NCBI RefSeq assembly: GCF_964275005.1 | Contig: NC_092706.1 | Location: 12,009,846 to 12,073,845, forward strand | Source of the DNA: Diadema setosum | Taxonomy: Eukaryota; Echinodermata; Echinoidea; Diadematoida; Diadematidae | Direction of reading: 5' to 3' | Length of the DNA stretch: 64,000 nt | Shown: piece after piece, positions 22,951-36,900 of the stretch | Layout of the letters: each line of letters begins with the position of its first letter | Numbering within the stretch: position 1 is the stretch's first letter | Program-made: the position numbers and the translations under genes | Notes under the pieces: model-generated | The model's input: the letters and a program-made list of their open reading frames with translations, nothing else | The model's database searches: none | Told to the model about the DNA's origin: nothing

Positions 22951-23097
22951 AAAGAAAAAGAAAACACAAAACAAATAACATAATTAGCCGCTCGGATTTG
23001 TGCACTCGTATGTCTATGGGGGCCTATCTTTCTCTCTAGCCCAACCCCATATTCCCCTTTCTCTCCCTTTCCTTTCTCTGTTAAGAATTATTTCCGT

Positions 23098-24076
23098 GTA
23101 TATTTGTTTTAAAGCATAAAGGTATATTGGTACTGCACTCCCGTCATATACTAGTAATTATGTAGACTCAGGGCACAAAATGCAGACACTGTGTGGTTGA
23201 ACTGATTCGCTGGATCCGACTTGACAATATTGACTCATATCATAAATAATTCTTGATATTATACCATTAGTTGTCATTTTCACATCGCAAGATATACATG
23301 ACGTCTGATCAATGCACAAAGTCAACTTTGCGAACGGTATAGTAATCATCCAACAAATGAATATCTTTCACACAAACTTGTCCCACAAATCCACAATTTT
23401 GTATAACTACTTTTAAATGAACGTCAGCGGTTTCAAAAGGTAGAAAAAAAAAACCAACAACAACAAAAATGCGAAAATATATACCCGCGAAATACAGCAC
23501 AATAGATATGTAGAGTCATTAAATAGTGCACTACGACAAAAAAAAAAAGGTATAAAATCTGAGGAAATCGAGGGTGGTGTATTTTATCTTGCTATTAGGT
23601 TTTACATGGCCTCGCTTTGAGAAAAATCAACAAATTAAATTAAAAAAGTGTAACACTGCAAAAAAGACCAAATTCGCCTTCAGAAATATCTCCCTCACAA
23701 TAAATGATTTTCAAATTATAAAATTCTTGTGACAATATGGAAAGGATGTGTACATGACCACAACGCATTCCTTTCAACATCGATATAAATATTCCATAGC
23801 TAATCAGCAGTGTTTATTTGTTTTAAAGCATAAAGGTATATTGGTACTGCACCCCCGTCATTCCAGTAATTATGTAGACTAGCACAAAATGCAGACAATG
23901 CGTGGTTGAACCAAGGAGGTTCTCTCATACCTCCTTGGTTGAACTGATTCGCTGGATTCGACTTGACAATATTGACTCATAGAAATAATAATTATACCAT
24001 TAGTAGTCATTGTCATCACATTGCAAGATACATGACGTCTTATTATGTATCCATGCACAAAGTCAACTTTGTTCCG
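23098..24076. repeat. A-B-A direct-repeat structure
   Basis: Segment A (about 240 bp, with TTTGTTTTAAAGCATAAAGG and GACTTGACAATATTGACTCA) occurs at 23098-23337 and again at 23812-24076. They flank segment B (23338-23811), which also occurs alone at 16470-16907. The second A carries a 33-bp insert forming the hairpin CCAAGGAGG/CCTCCTTGG. I do not recognise the family. Tandem duplication and a small composite element are both possible. Confidence 0.7.
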
Positions 24077-24564
24077 AATATTGAACGACTTTCAGCCGAC
24101 ATATCTGGAGACGTATTAGTTTGTGGTAACCCGCATTTGCAATATCATATACACTGCGTGTTGTTGATAGCCGAATTGTCGTTGTCATGTGCCATATATC
24201 ACAAAATGTGGCAAAATCAGTGTCAGCATTTACTTTTTTTTTTAAATTTCAGGGACGGATGCGGGAAGAAACATTCAAAACTGAACAGAAAATAGTGGTA
24301 AAACGAAGGATTGGGGACAAGGCCATTAGCTCAGATAGTGATCCACTTTGGTTGAGAGCATTGTTTTTCTCCGAAAGCGTGCATGAAAGCGTGCATATAA
24401 AATACTATATAGGGATTGTTGACGGTGATCGTATAGCTATAGTGATAATGATGACCATGTTGATGCTACATGACCGCCACTGCTACAGAAGGCTCTCATT
24501 CTACTACATACCACTTACTACAACTATGACGATGATAATGATTAGATAATGACGATGATGATGA

Positions 24565-24766
24565 TACAGTCAAACCTGTCGATAATGGCAACCCAAGGGA
24601 GACGGAAAAAGTGGCCGTTATGAACAGGTGACCGTTATAGCCAGGTGACCGCTTGACAGAGGTTGTTTTAAATGCTTTTTCTCTCGGAGGAAATTGTCTT
24701 TAGTGGTTATTGTGTACGGCAGGTGGCCGCTGTAGACAGGTGGTCGCTAAGACAGGTGTGACTGTA
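24565..24766. mobile_element. MITE family J
   Basis: TACAGTCAAACCTGTC and GACAGGTGTGACTGTA form terminal inverted repeats around 202 bp. The interior has GGTGACCGTTAT and GGTGGCCGC motifs. This family is widespread in marine invertebrate genomes. Confidence 0.85.
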
Positions 24767-24775
24767 AATGTAGCC

Positions 24776-24777
<2 letters not shown>

Positions 24778-24808
<31 letters not shown>

Positions 24809-24841
24809 ACCATTCAGTGGTAATAATAATGATAATGTTGA

Positions 24842-24885
<44 letters not shown>

Positions 24886-24921
24886 ATTATTATCATTATT
24901 GTTATTACTATTATTATTATA

Positions 24922-24957
<36 letters not shown>
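24778..24957. repeat. TAA/TTA microsatellite
   Basis: A TAA tract at 24778-24806 and a long TTA tract at 24848-24957. The second is the target of the foldback element that follows. Confidence 0.95.
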
Positions 24958-27392
24958 TAGTCAAGGCGCAGGGACCCAGAAAAAAAGACTTCGTTCAACC
25001 CACCCCGCAGAAAAGGTTTGACTGCATGGGGTGGTCGGTTGGACCCTCTGGAACACCCCTAGGTAGTATGTGACTCCAAATTGTGGTATCAATAAAATTT
25101 TACAGGCCATTTAAGTTGCGACAAGACCTTATTCTTCGAGAAAGAGTCTGCAAACGCTAAGACTACTACACGTACCACTAGCTCTGCTACAGGGGCAAAT
25201 GCCAGTGGTGCGTGTAGTAGTCTTAGCGCATACAGACTTTTTAGGTCACAAACGAGGGTTTTTGCCTGCAAACTAACATTTCACGCCAAGCTGGGGTCGG
25301 TGTAGTGTCGTTTCTAAACGTTTTTATTTCGTGTTTATTTCTCCGAGTTGAAGTAAGCAGAGTGAGAGCACATACCCAGTGATTGCGACGCAACAACCGT
25401 TTTTGTCACAATCACTGGGTATGCACTCTCACTTTGCTTAGCGCAATGCAGCGGGCTTCTGCACAATACACAAGATGCAACTCAGAGAAATAAAGACGAA
25501 ATAAAAGCGGCTAGAAATTAAGACTAGGGTCAATAATGCTTGTCGCTATTAGGGCACTGAAAATGACAAACTTATCACAGTTCTTGCACTTATTTCACGA
25601 AAAATTCATCAAAACTGCATAAAACTATATATGCACACGTTGCTAGAGATGTCAGCAAAACAGTGGGATTCATTGTATGTTATAATATTGTGCATGGTAA
25701 CCATGGTAAAGGGATGCCTACAGGTGATTGGTAACCCCCCCCCCCCCCAAAAAAAAAAAAAAAATTATATATATATGTATATACATTATATATATCTGGA
25801 ATGTAGACAGATTTGTTTCTTTTGCCTTTCGTGCACATCACCCATTGTAGACCTACCTCAACACTGTTAAATTAGCTTGGATAAAAGGGAAAAGACGCCC
25901 AAGAGTTTTCAATCATTGTCTCCTTAGCATTAATTCATTACTGCACGTTTTGATAATCCAGCGCACGTGTGTATTCCTTCTTTACTTTTTTACAAAAAGA
26001 AATTTATCTGCATTCTTGAATAAGCTTCCTTTACGAACATGAACAATTATTGCTTTCCTCTGCTCTCTTCCAGGATTGTTTTGCATAACCATCGCTCTGT
26101 TAATGCTCAAAAGAGCTAACATTAGAATATAATTGGCTTTGCTCTCTGTATTCACCTATATTTTTAAGGGAAATTTGTGTCCATACATTACTAAAAACTA
26201 CATTACAATTTTGCTTATGTACTTTGAAATCAAATTTGTGTTGAAAGTACGACGGATACAAATTTTTCATGCATTTTACTATTCGAAAATGATCTTTCTT
26301 TCAATGGCCGTTTATTATGCCTTTGTTTACAAATATTGCTGTAACTTGAGAATGCTTCAGTATATTCTTCACATAAGTTGTACACAAAATATGCAAAAGG
26401 AAGGACATGCTCTAAAGCTTTTTGAAATTATGGGCTTTAGTTTTTGAGTTATTGACAGCTGAATCATGATTGGATAATACTAGTTGCCTTGGCAGCAGAA
26501 GATTTCTTTTATTTTTTTTTTTACAATAGTCAATAAAAAGTTTTTTTTTTTTAATTGCATCTATAAGATAAAAATAAAAAATCAAAGTTTGCAGCAGTAG
26601 GAGGTATTTTGGGGGTTACCAATCACCTGTAGGCATCCGGTTACCTTGGTAACCATGTACAATATTATAACTTACATTGAATCCTACTGTATTGCCGACA
26701 TCTCTAGCAACGTGTACATATAAAGTTTTATGCAGGTTTGATGAATTCTTCATGAAATAAATGCAAAAACTGTGATAAGTTTGGTATTTTCAGTGCCCCA
26801 ATAGCGACAAGCGTTACCGACCCTAGTCTTTATTTCTAGTCGTTTTTATTTCGTCTTTTTTTTCTCTGAGTTGCAACTCGTGTATTGGGCAGAAGGCCGC
26901 TGTATTGCGCTAAGTCGGGTGAGGGCACATACCCAATGATTGCGATTCGGGCGTCGCAATCACTTGGTATGCGCTCTCATTCTGCTTACTTCAACTCGGA
27001 GAAATAAAGACGAAATAAAAACGTCTAGAAACTACACTATACCGACCCCGAGCTTGGTGTGAAAAGTTAGTTTGCAGGCAAAATCCTTGTTTGTCGAAGA
27101 AAAAGTATACGTGCGCTAAGACTACTGCACGCACCACTGCACTGGCGCATGTAGCAGTGCTAGTGGTGAGTGTAATAGTCTTGGCGGGAGCAGACCCCTT
27201 TGCGTTTGATCCAACAAATAATGATGAAAAATGGCCAGTGAAATTCTACTGACACCACAATTTGGAACCACATACTACCTGGGGATGTTCATGGAGGTCC
27301 CATCTACCACCCTGTCTGGTCAAACCTTTTCTGCGGGGTGGGTTGAACGAACTCCTTAATTAAGCCTCCTACAGGAATTAGCGCCTGGACTA
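24958..27392. mobile_element. Large foldback element with 0.78-kb inverted arms
   Basis: The left arm 24958-25740 and right arm 26609-27392 are diverged reverse complements. The outer ends are TAGTCAAGGCGC and GCGCCTGGACTA. Then come mirrored CCACCCCGCAGAAAAGGTTT, TAGTATGTG, GCTAAGACTACTACACG and ACAGGTGATTGGTAA. Each arm contains its own smaller hairpins (for example AGACTACTACACGTACCAC with GTGGTGCGTGTAGTAGTCTT at 25158-25237, and the pair around 25365-25431). The 868-bp loop is AT-rich with no convincing gene. TTA-type repeat flanks it on both sides, consistent with insertion into the microsatellite. A TTA target would fit PIF/Harbinger-type mobilisation, an inference only. Confidence 0.85.
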
Positions 27393-28507
27393 ATTATTAT
27401 TATTATCATCATCATCATCATTATTATAATACAAAATTGCTTAGGCGCATTCATAAGTCCCGCATCACACCCACATCCCATGTCATGCCTTCCACTGAGA
27501 TATTGATGTGAACTGTCTTTCAACCTTCATTTCATCTTCAGTCCATCGGAGGGGCAGCCGAATCCGTGGCTGCTTGTAAACAAACTGGTGTACTGCTTCC
27601 AGCCACGTATAGCTAATCATACCTCTATTCAGTTTTAAGATAATCACTATTTTCAGTATCATCTCGCATCAAACATCTGCGGTACTACATTGGCAAAATC
27701 ATGATGTCATATATATTTTTTCATGATAATAAAAACATTTATCCTACATGTTTTCAAAAGTCTTACAGTTCCTTGTGAAATGTGATCCAGGATTGACTCT
27801 AAAACGGATAAACTACTTAAAAAAATACAAAGTATTGGGTTCATGCAACATACCCTACCGTTATGATTCACGGAACGAATAGATCAACCAGCAATGCAAT
27901 TTAGAAGAATATCCTGTATATCATTTGCGATTGAATAGTAAAGACATTTCCCGAATCTAAAGATAACGATGTGAAGCAAATGTTAGGGACAGGATGGCGT
28001 TGCGGAGGCTCTTAAGAAGACATTACGTTTTGGTCCAAAATCAAAATGATGTAATTGGACACGTAATGCGCCTTTTGCCGATGACAAGGCACGTCCTGCC
28101 TAGATTTTTCTGGTCTATACACATTACGTAATGTCTATTTTTGTCAGTTTGATATTATTACTACGCTTATTACACGGTTATTTCCAGGAAACCAGGAAAT
28201 TGTGTATTATTGGATATATTTTGGTTGAACAATCGATTTAGCTCCTACTTATTTCTTAGAAGTATTGAAGACGTGACTAGAATTCCAAAAGATTTACTAA
28301 ACGTGTAACAAAATACCGAACTAATTTCTGACGCGTATGAGTATGTACTGTTGCAAGGCTTCAATGACAACAACATCGGCCATAATGTAAACTGGTAGGA
28401 CCTGTAGCAAAGTAAATGACCTGACCAGAGAAATTGACCAATATCCCCTCTTGCACAGTTAAAGAGGGATCGGTGTGTGGTTTGTGCGAAGAAGAAGAAG
28501 CTAGAGG
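27393..28507. promoter_or_regulatory. NBR1: Upstream region and likely promoter of NBR1
   Basis: Unique sequence between the foldback element and the NBR1 start. It contains the mirrored pair ACATTACGTTTTGG and ACATTACGTAATGT about 100 bp apart (28020-28130). No TATA box is obvious near 28508. The transcription start was not identified. Confidence 0.4.
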
Positions 28508-28609
28508 ATGAACATGGAGGAAAACATTGCCATAGAAGTGAGATATGAGGGAGAAACTCAGATTTACAACCCGAGTTATCGAACGAGCTGGCAGGACTTG
28601 CTGGCTATG
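28508..28609 (+). CDS. NBR1: NBR1 exon 1, PB1 first strands
   Basis: Residues 1-34, MNMEENIAIEVRYEGETQ to SWQDLLAM, aligning with the beginning of the human NBR1 PB1 (strand, strand, W-x-D-[IL]-x-x-M helix). Donor ATG|gtgagt, phase 0. Confidence 0.94.
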
Positions 28610-30948
28610 GTGAGTGCATGCATTGATGTCAACATGAACTCGAAAACATCTCGTTCGTCGTTGTACGCACGTAGATATTGCACAACAAAAATGCAGAAGG
28701 CCTACCACAGTAGCCTACTGCAACTACAAACTCGCCTGTAGTGTAACGTTAAACGTTATAGTTAACGCAAGTTGAGAAGCGCATGCTGATGAACGTGATC
28801 AATGAAATGATGGAGAATTAACAGTAATTTTTCAGTTTCGTTTTTGTTTGTTTTTTACTGCATCGGGATCGACTGCTAGTCTGTACTGCAGTTGTGCACT
28901 GTGACAAGTGACATAAATCCATATTAAATTGGTGTGTATTCTACGTAGGTAGGGCCTAACGTTAGAAATGGTCTAGGCCTACATGTCAGTAAAAAGGTTA
29001 CACAGCTACAGGCACAGGACAGGAAATTGAAATGGGTATTGAGGACACTGAAACATAATTTGAAGGACAAACATTTTTGGGCATGTCGTCATGATCACTG
29101 ACGATGTTGCTCCTGTGAAATTTGAGTAGAATATTCTACCGGTAGATCTAACACTGTTACAGACAGTAATATATGCATGTGGCAGTCTTGTATGACTATA
29201 TGGAGATTTTACTTTTTAGTTAGGGGACCATCCAATTTGTAGGCGTACGTGGACATGACATGGAAATGGTCAACGTCTGATGAAATTAAATTCTTACTTT
29301 GTGTGGTCATTAGTTATGGAACATTACTAGACTCCACAGATTTATACAATGCCAGTGCAAAGGCAGATCTGTGTAACACATGGTGGCCTGTACTTTATTG
29401 AAAGAAGAAGTTATTATTCGACCTAATAATGCTGTAAATGCCGAAGTTCAAATTGTTGTGATTTTACTAACTTGCCTTCAAAATATTGCCTTCTCCCATG
29501 AAAAGGGGGATGGGGGACCGACCTGGTGCATGAGCATACTCTACACGTAGTGTGTGTTTGTCAAATGTTGTATCAAATTCAAACATTTGTCCATAAAGTT
29601 CTTCCCAGCCACACACAGATTTTTCACTTTGATGGAAGGGCATAATTTTTTTACTTTTTACTTGGCGTGAACAAGAGTCATACACATAAAATGATAAAGC
29701 ATGAGACTGAGGGGGACAAACGGTGATAGGTGCATGAATAAGTGGTAATGGCGACTTTAATAGGTGATGTTAGTGGTACTTATTAGTTTATAGTAGACAT
29801 TAAAGTAGTAGAACTACTATAATGTGCTTTAAACTAAAAGCACATTGCAGTAGTGATGGTGGTGTTGAAAAAATATACTGTACAGGATCACATTAAGATT
29901 AAGATTAATATGTAGTAGTAGTAATGTAGTACTAATGTAGTAGTAATGGTGGTGTTGAAAAAAATGTAGTAGTAATGTAGTACTAATGTAGTAGTAATGG
30001 TGGTGTTGAAAAAAAATATACCGTATAGGATCACATTAAGATTGGGTGAATAAGGACGGATAGAATTCGAATATCCCCCCCCCCCCCCCCCGTATTTACT
30101 AAGTGTCCCATGCTCCATTATGAAACAAAAACAGGAAAAACGATCTTCATGATGTACATGTATGATATGAATCACAGCTGAGGAGATGCAATGCTATGAC
30201 AACATTTGAAAGCCTTGGGGTCTAAGTTCATATTTTCTGCCATTTTAGATTAAATACGACAAGTTTTCATTCGAGTTTTGGCACTGACCAGGGTACAGTA
30301 CAGAAAATGTATACAGTGTACACACTGTTGTACAAATATGGGATAATTTTAATAGATAAATATGTACAAGTGTATTAATACCTGCAATGCATGAGGGTCT
30401 GGTGTTTGATGAGGGACTGTGAATATGAAGTCATTGAATATGGGGGTCATAATGAGTTACAATGTATACACTGTAGAAACTAGAGTGAGCCACAACACCT
30501 TTGACACAAAGAGTACAGTGTTGTTACCTTGCAATCCTATTTGATTGTACCGGTATGTACAAGTAAACAGAACTGGTCTGCTCTTGCAGTTCTTTCCATG
30601 TTTGGGATTTTATGGCTAGACACATACATTGTAGCTTATTGTAATCAATTAGAGGCATGGTCCTGATATGACTACAGATATTCATCTTAATGCCGCATCA
30701 GCACACTATTCCCTGAAAGTCTATTTGTATAGTTTGCTCCTTGACGTCACATGGTCAAGATTGTGGTAACCTCGAGATGTGAACAAGGTTGCTTTGTTTT
30801 GCTGTGTGGCATAACAAACTTTGCATAAAAAAGTAGACCAAATGTCATGGTCACCTTTGAAATCTGCGGGAGAGAACAATGACAGCAAACTAGTTCAGAC
30901 TGCAAGTTATTTCAGTCTTTGACTTTAGAGAGAGAGAGAGAGAGAGAG

Positions 30949-30983
<35 letters not shown>

Positions 30984-33900
30984 TTTTGTTATCAGTTTAA
31001 GATAGAAATAGCTTTTAAAGTCTGTAGAGTGTAGATCAGTTCCTTCACTACTAATACAGTACCTCACAGCTTGTTATACAATACTGTATGTCACTCAAAT
31101 GCCATGCTGCCATTAGCATGGCATCGATGTTTTAGATGATGCAGCTTGGAAAAGAGTGAACGAGAATCCATGCTGCTTATATAAATGCAAGGGAGAAATT
31201 CTTTTGAATGATGACAGAAGAACAACAGAAATGTGAAAAACAGGATGTTGGTTAAATCCATGGTCCCAAGTGATGCCACATCACTGTACCCACATACACA
31301 TTGTACAAGCATATCAAAAGACAGTGTTGGTGCTGTAATAGTGTGTAGATGATGTTTAATTCCATACAATGATATTATAATGTTTTTCATTGGTACATGT
31401 ACATGTATGTACAGTGTATATCACCAACCTAATGTTTCTTGAACTGCTGAAGGAAATGTTCAGTTCTGTTTTGATTGTCCTCAAGATGAACGTGTTTCCA
31501 ATGCCGTGTTCCTGCACATTGTGTAGGTAAGGCAGAGGAAGTACATGTACATTTGTATGTAAAGTAATGCTTGCTATTCCTTGCATTGCAAGGGATTTAT
31601 AGTCATGTAACTCCTGTTTAGAAAGACTGTAGGTGAGAGGCTTCTATGACATTGCAGTGGTCAAATCAAATTTTATAATTTGTTATATTACGTCACGATA
31701 TGTAGCTTTGATGTGACTGCTATCTTTTCAGACTTTCTCCACAGTAAATATTCTCTGTGAGAAATCAGTCTGCACAGTATTCTGTTCTCATTTGTTTACA
31801 CCCTCAGCAGAAAAGGCAAAATTTAGTGTGTCACTTCCCAAGCTGTTAGAAATTGAATATGTAGAAAATATTCACATTCTCTAAGCAGTCAAACCAACAG
31901 AAATTGTTCTATTGTTGTTCTGACCCTTCATTGTATACATGTACTGTGTACACTTTCTCTGCTTAGACTTGTGATGACTCATGACTATTACATCATGCAT
32001 ACAAACGTGTACTGTACATTGCTCAAGAAATGGCTCCGATAATAGCAGTGGCTAAGAACAGAATTGCGACATTGCAAGGTACACGTACATTGTATTTGTA
32101 TTTTGACTCTGCAACAATCTCATCCTTGTATTGGCAAAAACTAATGTCTTTTTTTCATTTCTCTCCATTGTTTTCATTTGCAGCTGAAATGCTCCTTTGA
32201 TGTGGATGACATCGTTGTGTTTTATGTAGATGAAGAGGAGGATCAGGTAAGCGGGGTTGAACGAGGGACGATTCATTGTTAGAAGACAAAAGTGTATACG
32301 ACAGTGAAACATTATTAGTAACAAGACTGACAAAACAAAAATCTAGTGCCAAAAAAAAAAAAATTTATATAATAATATCTTCCAACATATTAAACATGGA
32401 TACAAGTACACATGTACTTCAAACTGGTCATGCAGTGAAGGATGTCCATCATCCTGTTTCTTTGGCTTCCAGCACATGTTGTAGTTGTAACTTCTAAAGC
32501 GTGATAAAAAAACACAATTTAAGAGATTCCTGGAATAAGACATCAAGCTTTTGGGGTTGAAAATTTATCGCTGGGTTTACTTTAGTTGAACAAATGTTTA
32601 ACTTGTTTTCTTAGAGCTGCTTCTATGCAATGGATTTTTCATAGTCATTTTTGTTTTCCTGTCAGCATTTTATTGTTTTTCTGCTCTTCTCTCCATCATT
32701 TTTCATCTCTTTCTCTCGCTTGTCTCCATCACATTTTTTAACCCGTTGAGGACGAGTCCAGAGTATACTCGGGCAAGCGTCTATGGCATATGCCTGTTGT
32801 GGCAAAGTCTAACCATCCGCAACGGGTTAATCTCAAATTATAGCATGGTATTGGGCAAGAATAATGCAGTAAATGTTTCGCAATGTGCCTTACTACTCGA
32901 TATCTGTGACAAAGGTGACTTTCAGATCATGAATGGCCCGCATGGTGTCCGTATTGCACTCCCGTGAGCATCCAACTTGCATTAAATAGATATGTCAAGT
33001 TCTTTCCGGTCTGGCTGTTCAACAATTTTTGGAAGCCCCCCACTATTTTTGCCACCCACTATACTTACTGCGTAATCATGAGTCATACGTGTTTGCATCA
33101 CAGCCAGAGGATATCTCGAGTTGGCAACATTTATGTTGTACATATAAGTGCATTGTACATGTAGTCTCCTGTTTTATACTCCACAATTCTCAAGCTGGTG
33201 ATCTTTGTATATATACCGTATGTGACTCTGCATCACAAAACAAACAAAAAGTCACCAGACATGGATTTTCAGTTAAGGGCAGATTCTGAAAGAGCAGACT
33301 CTAAGCTTTAAAATGATGTGTAACTCAATTCAAATGGACTCCCCTAATCTATCTAAATACTGGAAAGAAAGCACACACTCTGTAAAAGTGTGAACTAAGA
33401 AAAGAGGCTCTGAAGTACAGGGTCTATTCAAGCACCTAATCTTTACCAAGCCGCGCTAGCTGTGCGATGAAAGGGACAAAACACAGGATGTAAACCACTG
33501 GAGCAACAACAATGAAGGGATTATCAGATTTTAAAAGCTGAAATTTAGCATGCTCTATCAACACATTCTGTCCATAATCAATGCCAACTTTCAAAGCAGT
33601 AGAATTATCCTTTCAAAAGTTATTAGACTTGAAAGTGAAGAGTATTCAAAGGATTTCAAGAAATGAAAGGGGGCTTCTAAGACATAGCTAATTGTTCTAC
33701 TCTCCCCAAAAAAGGGTTGTAGAAAAACTGCTCAAAACACACTTTCCCATTCATGTTATGACCCTAAACTTAAGAATAATGTAGAAGAAGGATAGCTCTT
33801 TCAGAAAATATGAAAAACTCAAGATTGACTCAATTGACCCATTTCACCTTTTTTGAGTCCTCATGTAAAATCAAGGGGTGCGACTTTTTGTTTTGTGATG

Positions 33901-36900
33901 CAAGGTCATATACTAAAATGGAACGAATATTGAAATGCATAATGCCCTGATGTCCTGTGATTATTCATCTAATTACTATACACGTAGATGCAGTTTTTTG
34001 CAGGGGCAGATCCAGGAAATCTGTATAGGAGAGGCACCTTTACAAGATTAAATGGGGTGCATGCGCTCCCCCCCCCCCCCATTTTTTCTTTTTATTTCTT
34101 TTGTTTTAACAAAAAATACAGAGAGGGCGTGCGCCCGGTGTGGCCCCCGCTGGATCGCCCACTGGTTTTTGGCCCACAAAAGAAGCAGGGCCAACTTTTT
34201 GTTCTTTGTCTTTATGCAAAGGGGATTTTTCTGGTTAAAAATGGCAACATTTATTTCTAAACAAAACTGCAATTTGTGCATTAAATCTAGGGATTTGATG
34301 CATGCATTAGAAAAAGTGCTTTGTTGGGGGATGCTGTGAGAATGAACGCATAATAATTGATTTTTGAGACACACGTAGGTGTACATTGTAATTGCACATG
34401 TGTCTCCATGACTGAAATAATATTGACATTATATGAAAAAGCCAAATTTCATTATTAACCTTGTCAGTTCTTGTTTGGTTTCCTCTCTCATTTAGATTGC
34501 CCTCGACTCCCAAGGTAAGTTATCGGCATTTTCTGTTGAAATATTACAATTCAGCCAGTACTTCCATGTTCTCTTGTATTGTGCATGTATGATGTACACA
34601 TACAAGGAGCTATAGAAATGTGGAAGCGCTAAGACTATCAAAGAACACCATTTTCAAATTCTTTGTCAAAGTAGCCTAATTCACAAGAAGCATACTTTTA
34701 TTATTGTTGGGGAGATGATTCATGATAGACCAAAACTGGTTTCCAAACATGATGATGTTATTATATTGATATTTTATTGACACGGGCACTCGGGAACTGG
34801 CTGAGATGGTCAATTTAACCACACAGTGGCAAGTGTAGGCTTGTACATGTACATATCAACCATAGTTCTCTCACTTGTGTATCGGCGATCTACCAACCAG
34901 CAAGTATACATTGTGTACACTGTATACAAAGTGTAAGCAAGTACACTGTATTGTGAGGTACAGTGTATGACACTTTGATACACAGCCAGTGTAGAGTGAG
35001 GTACCACATGTAGTGTGAAACGAGAAACTGTCTCTTTACAATGACTAAACACACATGATTTACACTGGCAGCAACCACCATGCCTTGCTATTGTCTCATC
35101 TTGCTGTGGGTACACTGACCCAGTGATCTAGTCAAAGTGGAATGTCACTGATAGCAGATTGTTACCACTTTGTGCGATGCCAGATTGGCCAAGTGATCAT
35201 AGATTTGTATAGTGTAGTTACAGTAAAGTTGCAGTACAATGTCATTGTGACACGATTGCCAACTGTTGCATCACCTCTCTGTCTTTTTTTTTTCAATTGC
35301 GCAATCTGTATGTTAGCAGTCCTGTAATGTGACCTTTTGTATCCAGTTACCGTGCATATATGGACTACTTCATCCCAATCTACATTGTAGATAACACCTG
35401 TATGTTATCATTAAGTGTGTTGTTTCTACTCTACTGTGTATCATGTAAATATGACTTTAAAGCAAATATGAGATGAGAAATGCATGCACAATTCAAATGC
35501 ATACCGGTACCAGTATTTGTTTGGGGGTTTTGTGGTAGGCCATATAACATAAACACATTTAAGAGGTCAGAATGGCATTTGTATGATTTCTGAATAAGTT
35601 TATGAACTGTGATTACGGAGGGAGACAACTCGTACCCAAAGTTTATGATTATATCTCTTCATTTCAAGCAGTGATATATTCCTTGCATGCTTGTCTGTCC
35701 TGTACCATACTTCGTTTGTTGTAATTAAGTCTAGAAGGCTGGTTACTGTACATTGCCACTTTATGAAGCTGTGTCTGGTATTGATGATTTTTCCCCCCTT
35801 TTTGCCCTCCATCACCCTCAGAGGAATATGATGAAGCCAAGAAGGTCTCCGCTCGTTGCCAGAATGTCTTGAGGCTGCGAATATACCCCCGAGAGCAGTG
35901 CATGGAAGTGGACACAGAGCCCTGTCGGGGTCCAAGTGCGAGCCAGGTAAAGGCACAGCAGAGAATACTGTATACGCCATATATTGAGCTTGTCTAATTT
36001 TTCACGTATCGGGACTTGTCGACAATTTTGTGAGTGGGTAAATTCGCAGTTGTGGAGTTTGGCACTGAATGGAGAAATGTGTTCATGCATGCCGACCCGA
36101 TTGCCAGGATCAGAGTTTATATTTTTTGCGTGTTTGTGAATGGGCAAATAGCACTCAACTTGCGAAATTTGCGAAAATAAAAACCTTGCAAAATATTCGG
36201 CGTATACAATATCTCAATTTATGGTGCTTGTGGAATGTTTTAAGTCCTTGTTGATAACCTTGTTTGTTTATTTTTTCACCAAGGATTTTAAATGTAGCAA
36301 AGTTTCTCTCTCTGTCTGTACAGTTGCCTTTAAGAGCACATTACCAAAAGTACTAGTGTGCTTTAAAGCCATAGGCACAATTGCTTGCAGGCCAACTTGT
36401 GGCAATCAAATGAGAATGATGTTCTGATAGAATAACAGCAATGAAAAGTTCCCTGCATGCTTTCATTCTTACCCATCATATACAGTGTACCTGTTGCAGT
36501 ATCTGCTGGATTAGGAGGGATTCTGTCTTCAATTTCATGTATATGAAAAATGTAAATATTGTGTATTCCACCAATCCTGACAGAATATGAATTTTTCCCT
36601 GTCAGAAATACATTTTGCTTCATCAATCGCTGCTTGATGAATTCGCCTTGCAAGTTGGCTCAATGAACAACATTACCTTTCATATTCTGTGTGGGTGCTA
36701 TGGCCCCACTCATGCAGAGATAGATATGCAGATCTTCAAGTTAATTGATGTGTTCAAAAATTAAATCTCTGTAAGGGCTTAAGCAGAGAATGCTTCAGCA
36801 TTCATCATTGGCTTAATTGCCTTTTTATCTTCCTGTCATTATAGACAAGTGACGGCCCTGGCAGTAGAAAGAGGCCGTGTACGTCTGTCAACCAAGAACC

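Noticed and set aside
23098-24076. Small LTR-type element suggested by flanking direct repeats
   Set aside because: Segment A lacks TG...CA termini, and no primer-binding or polypurine site is evident; tandem duplication explains it as well.
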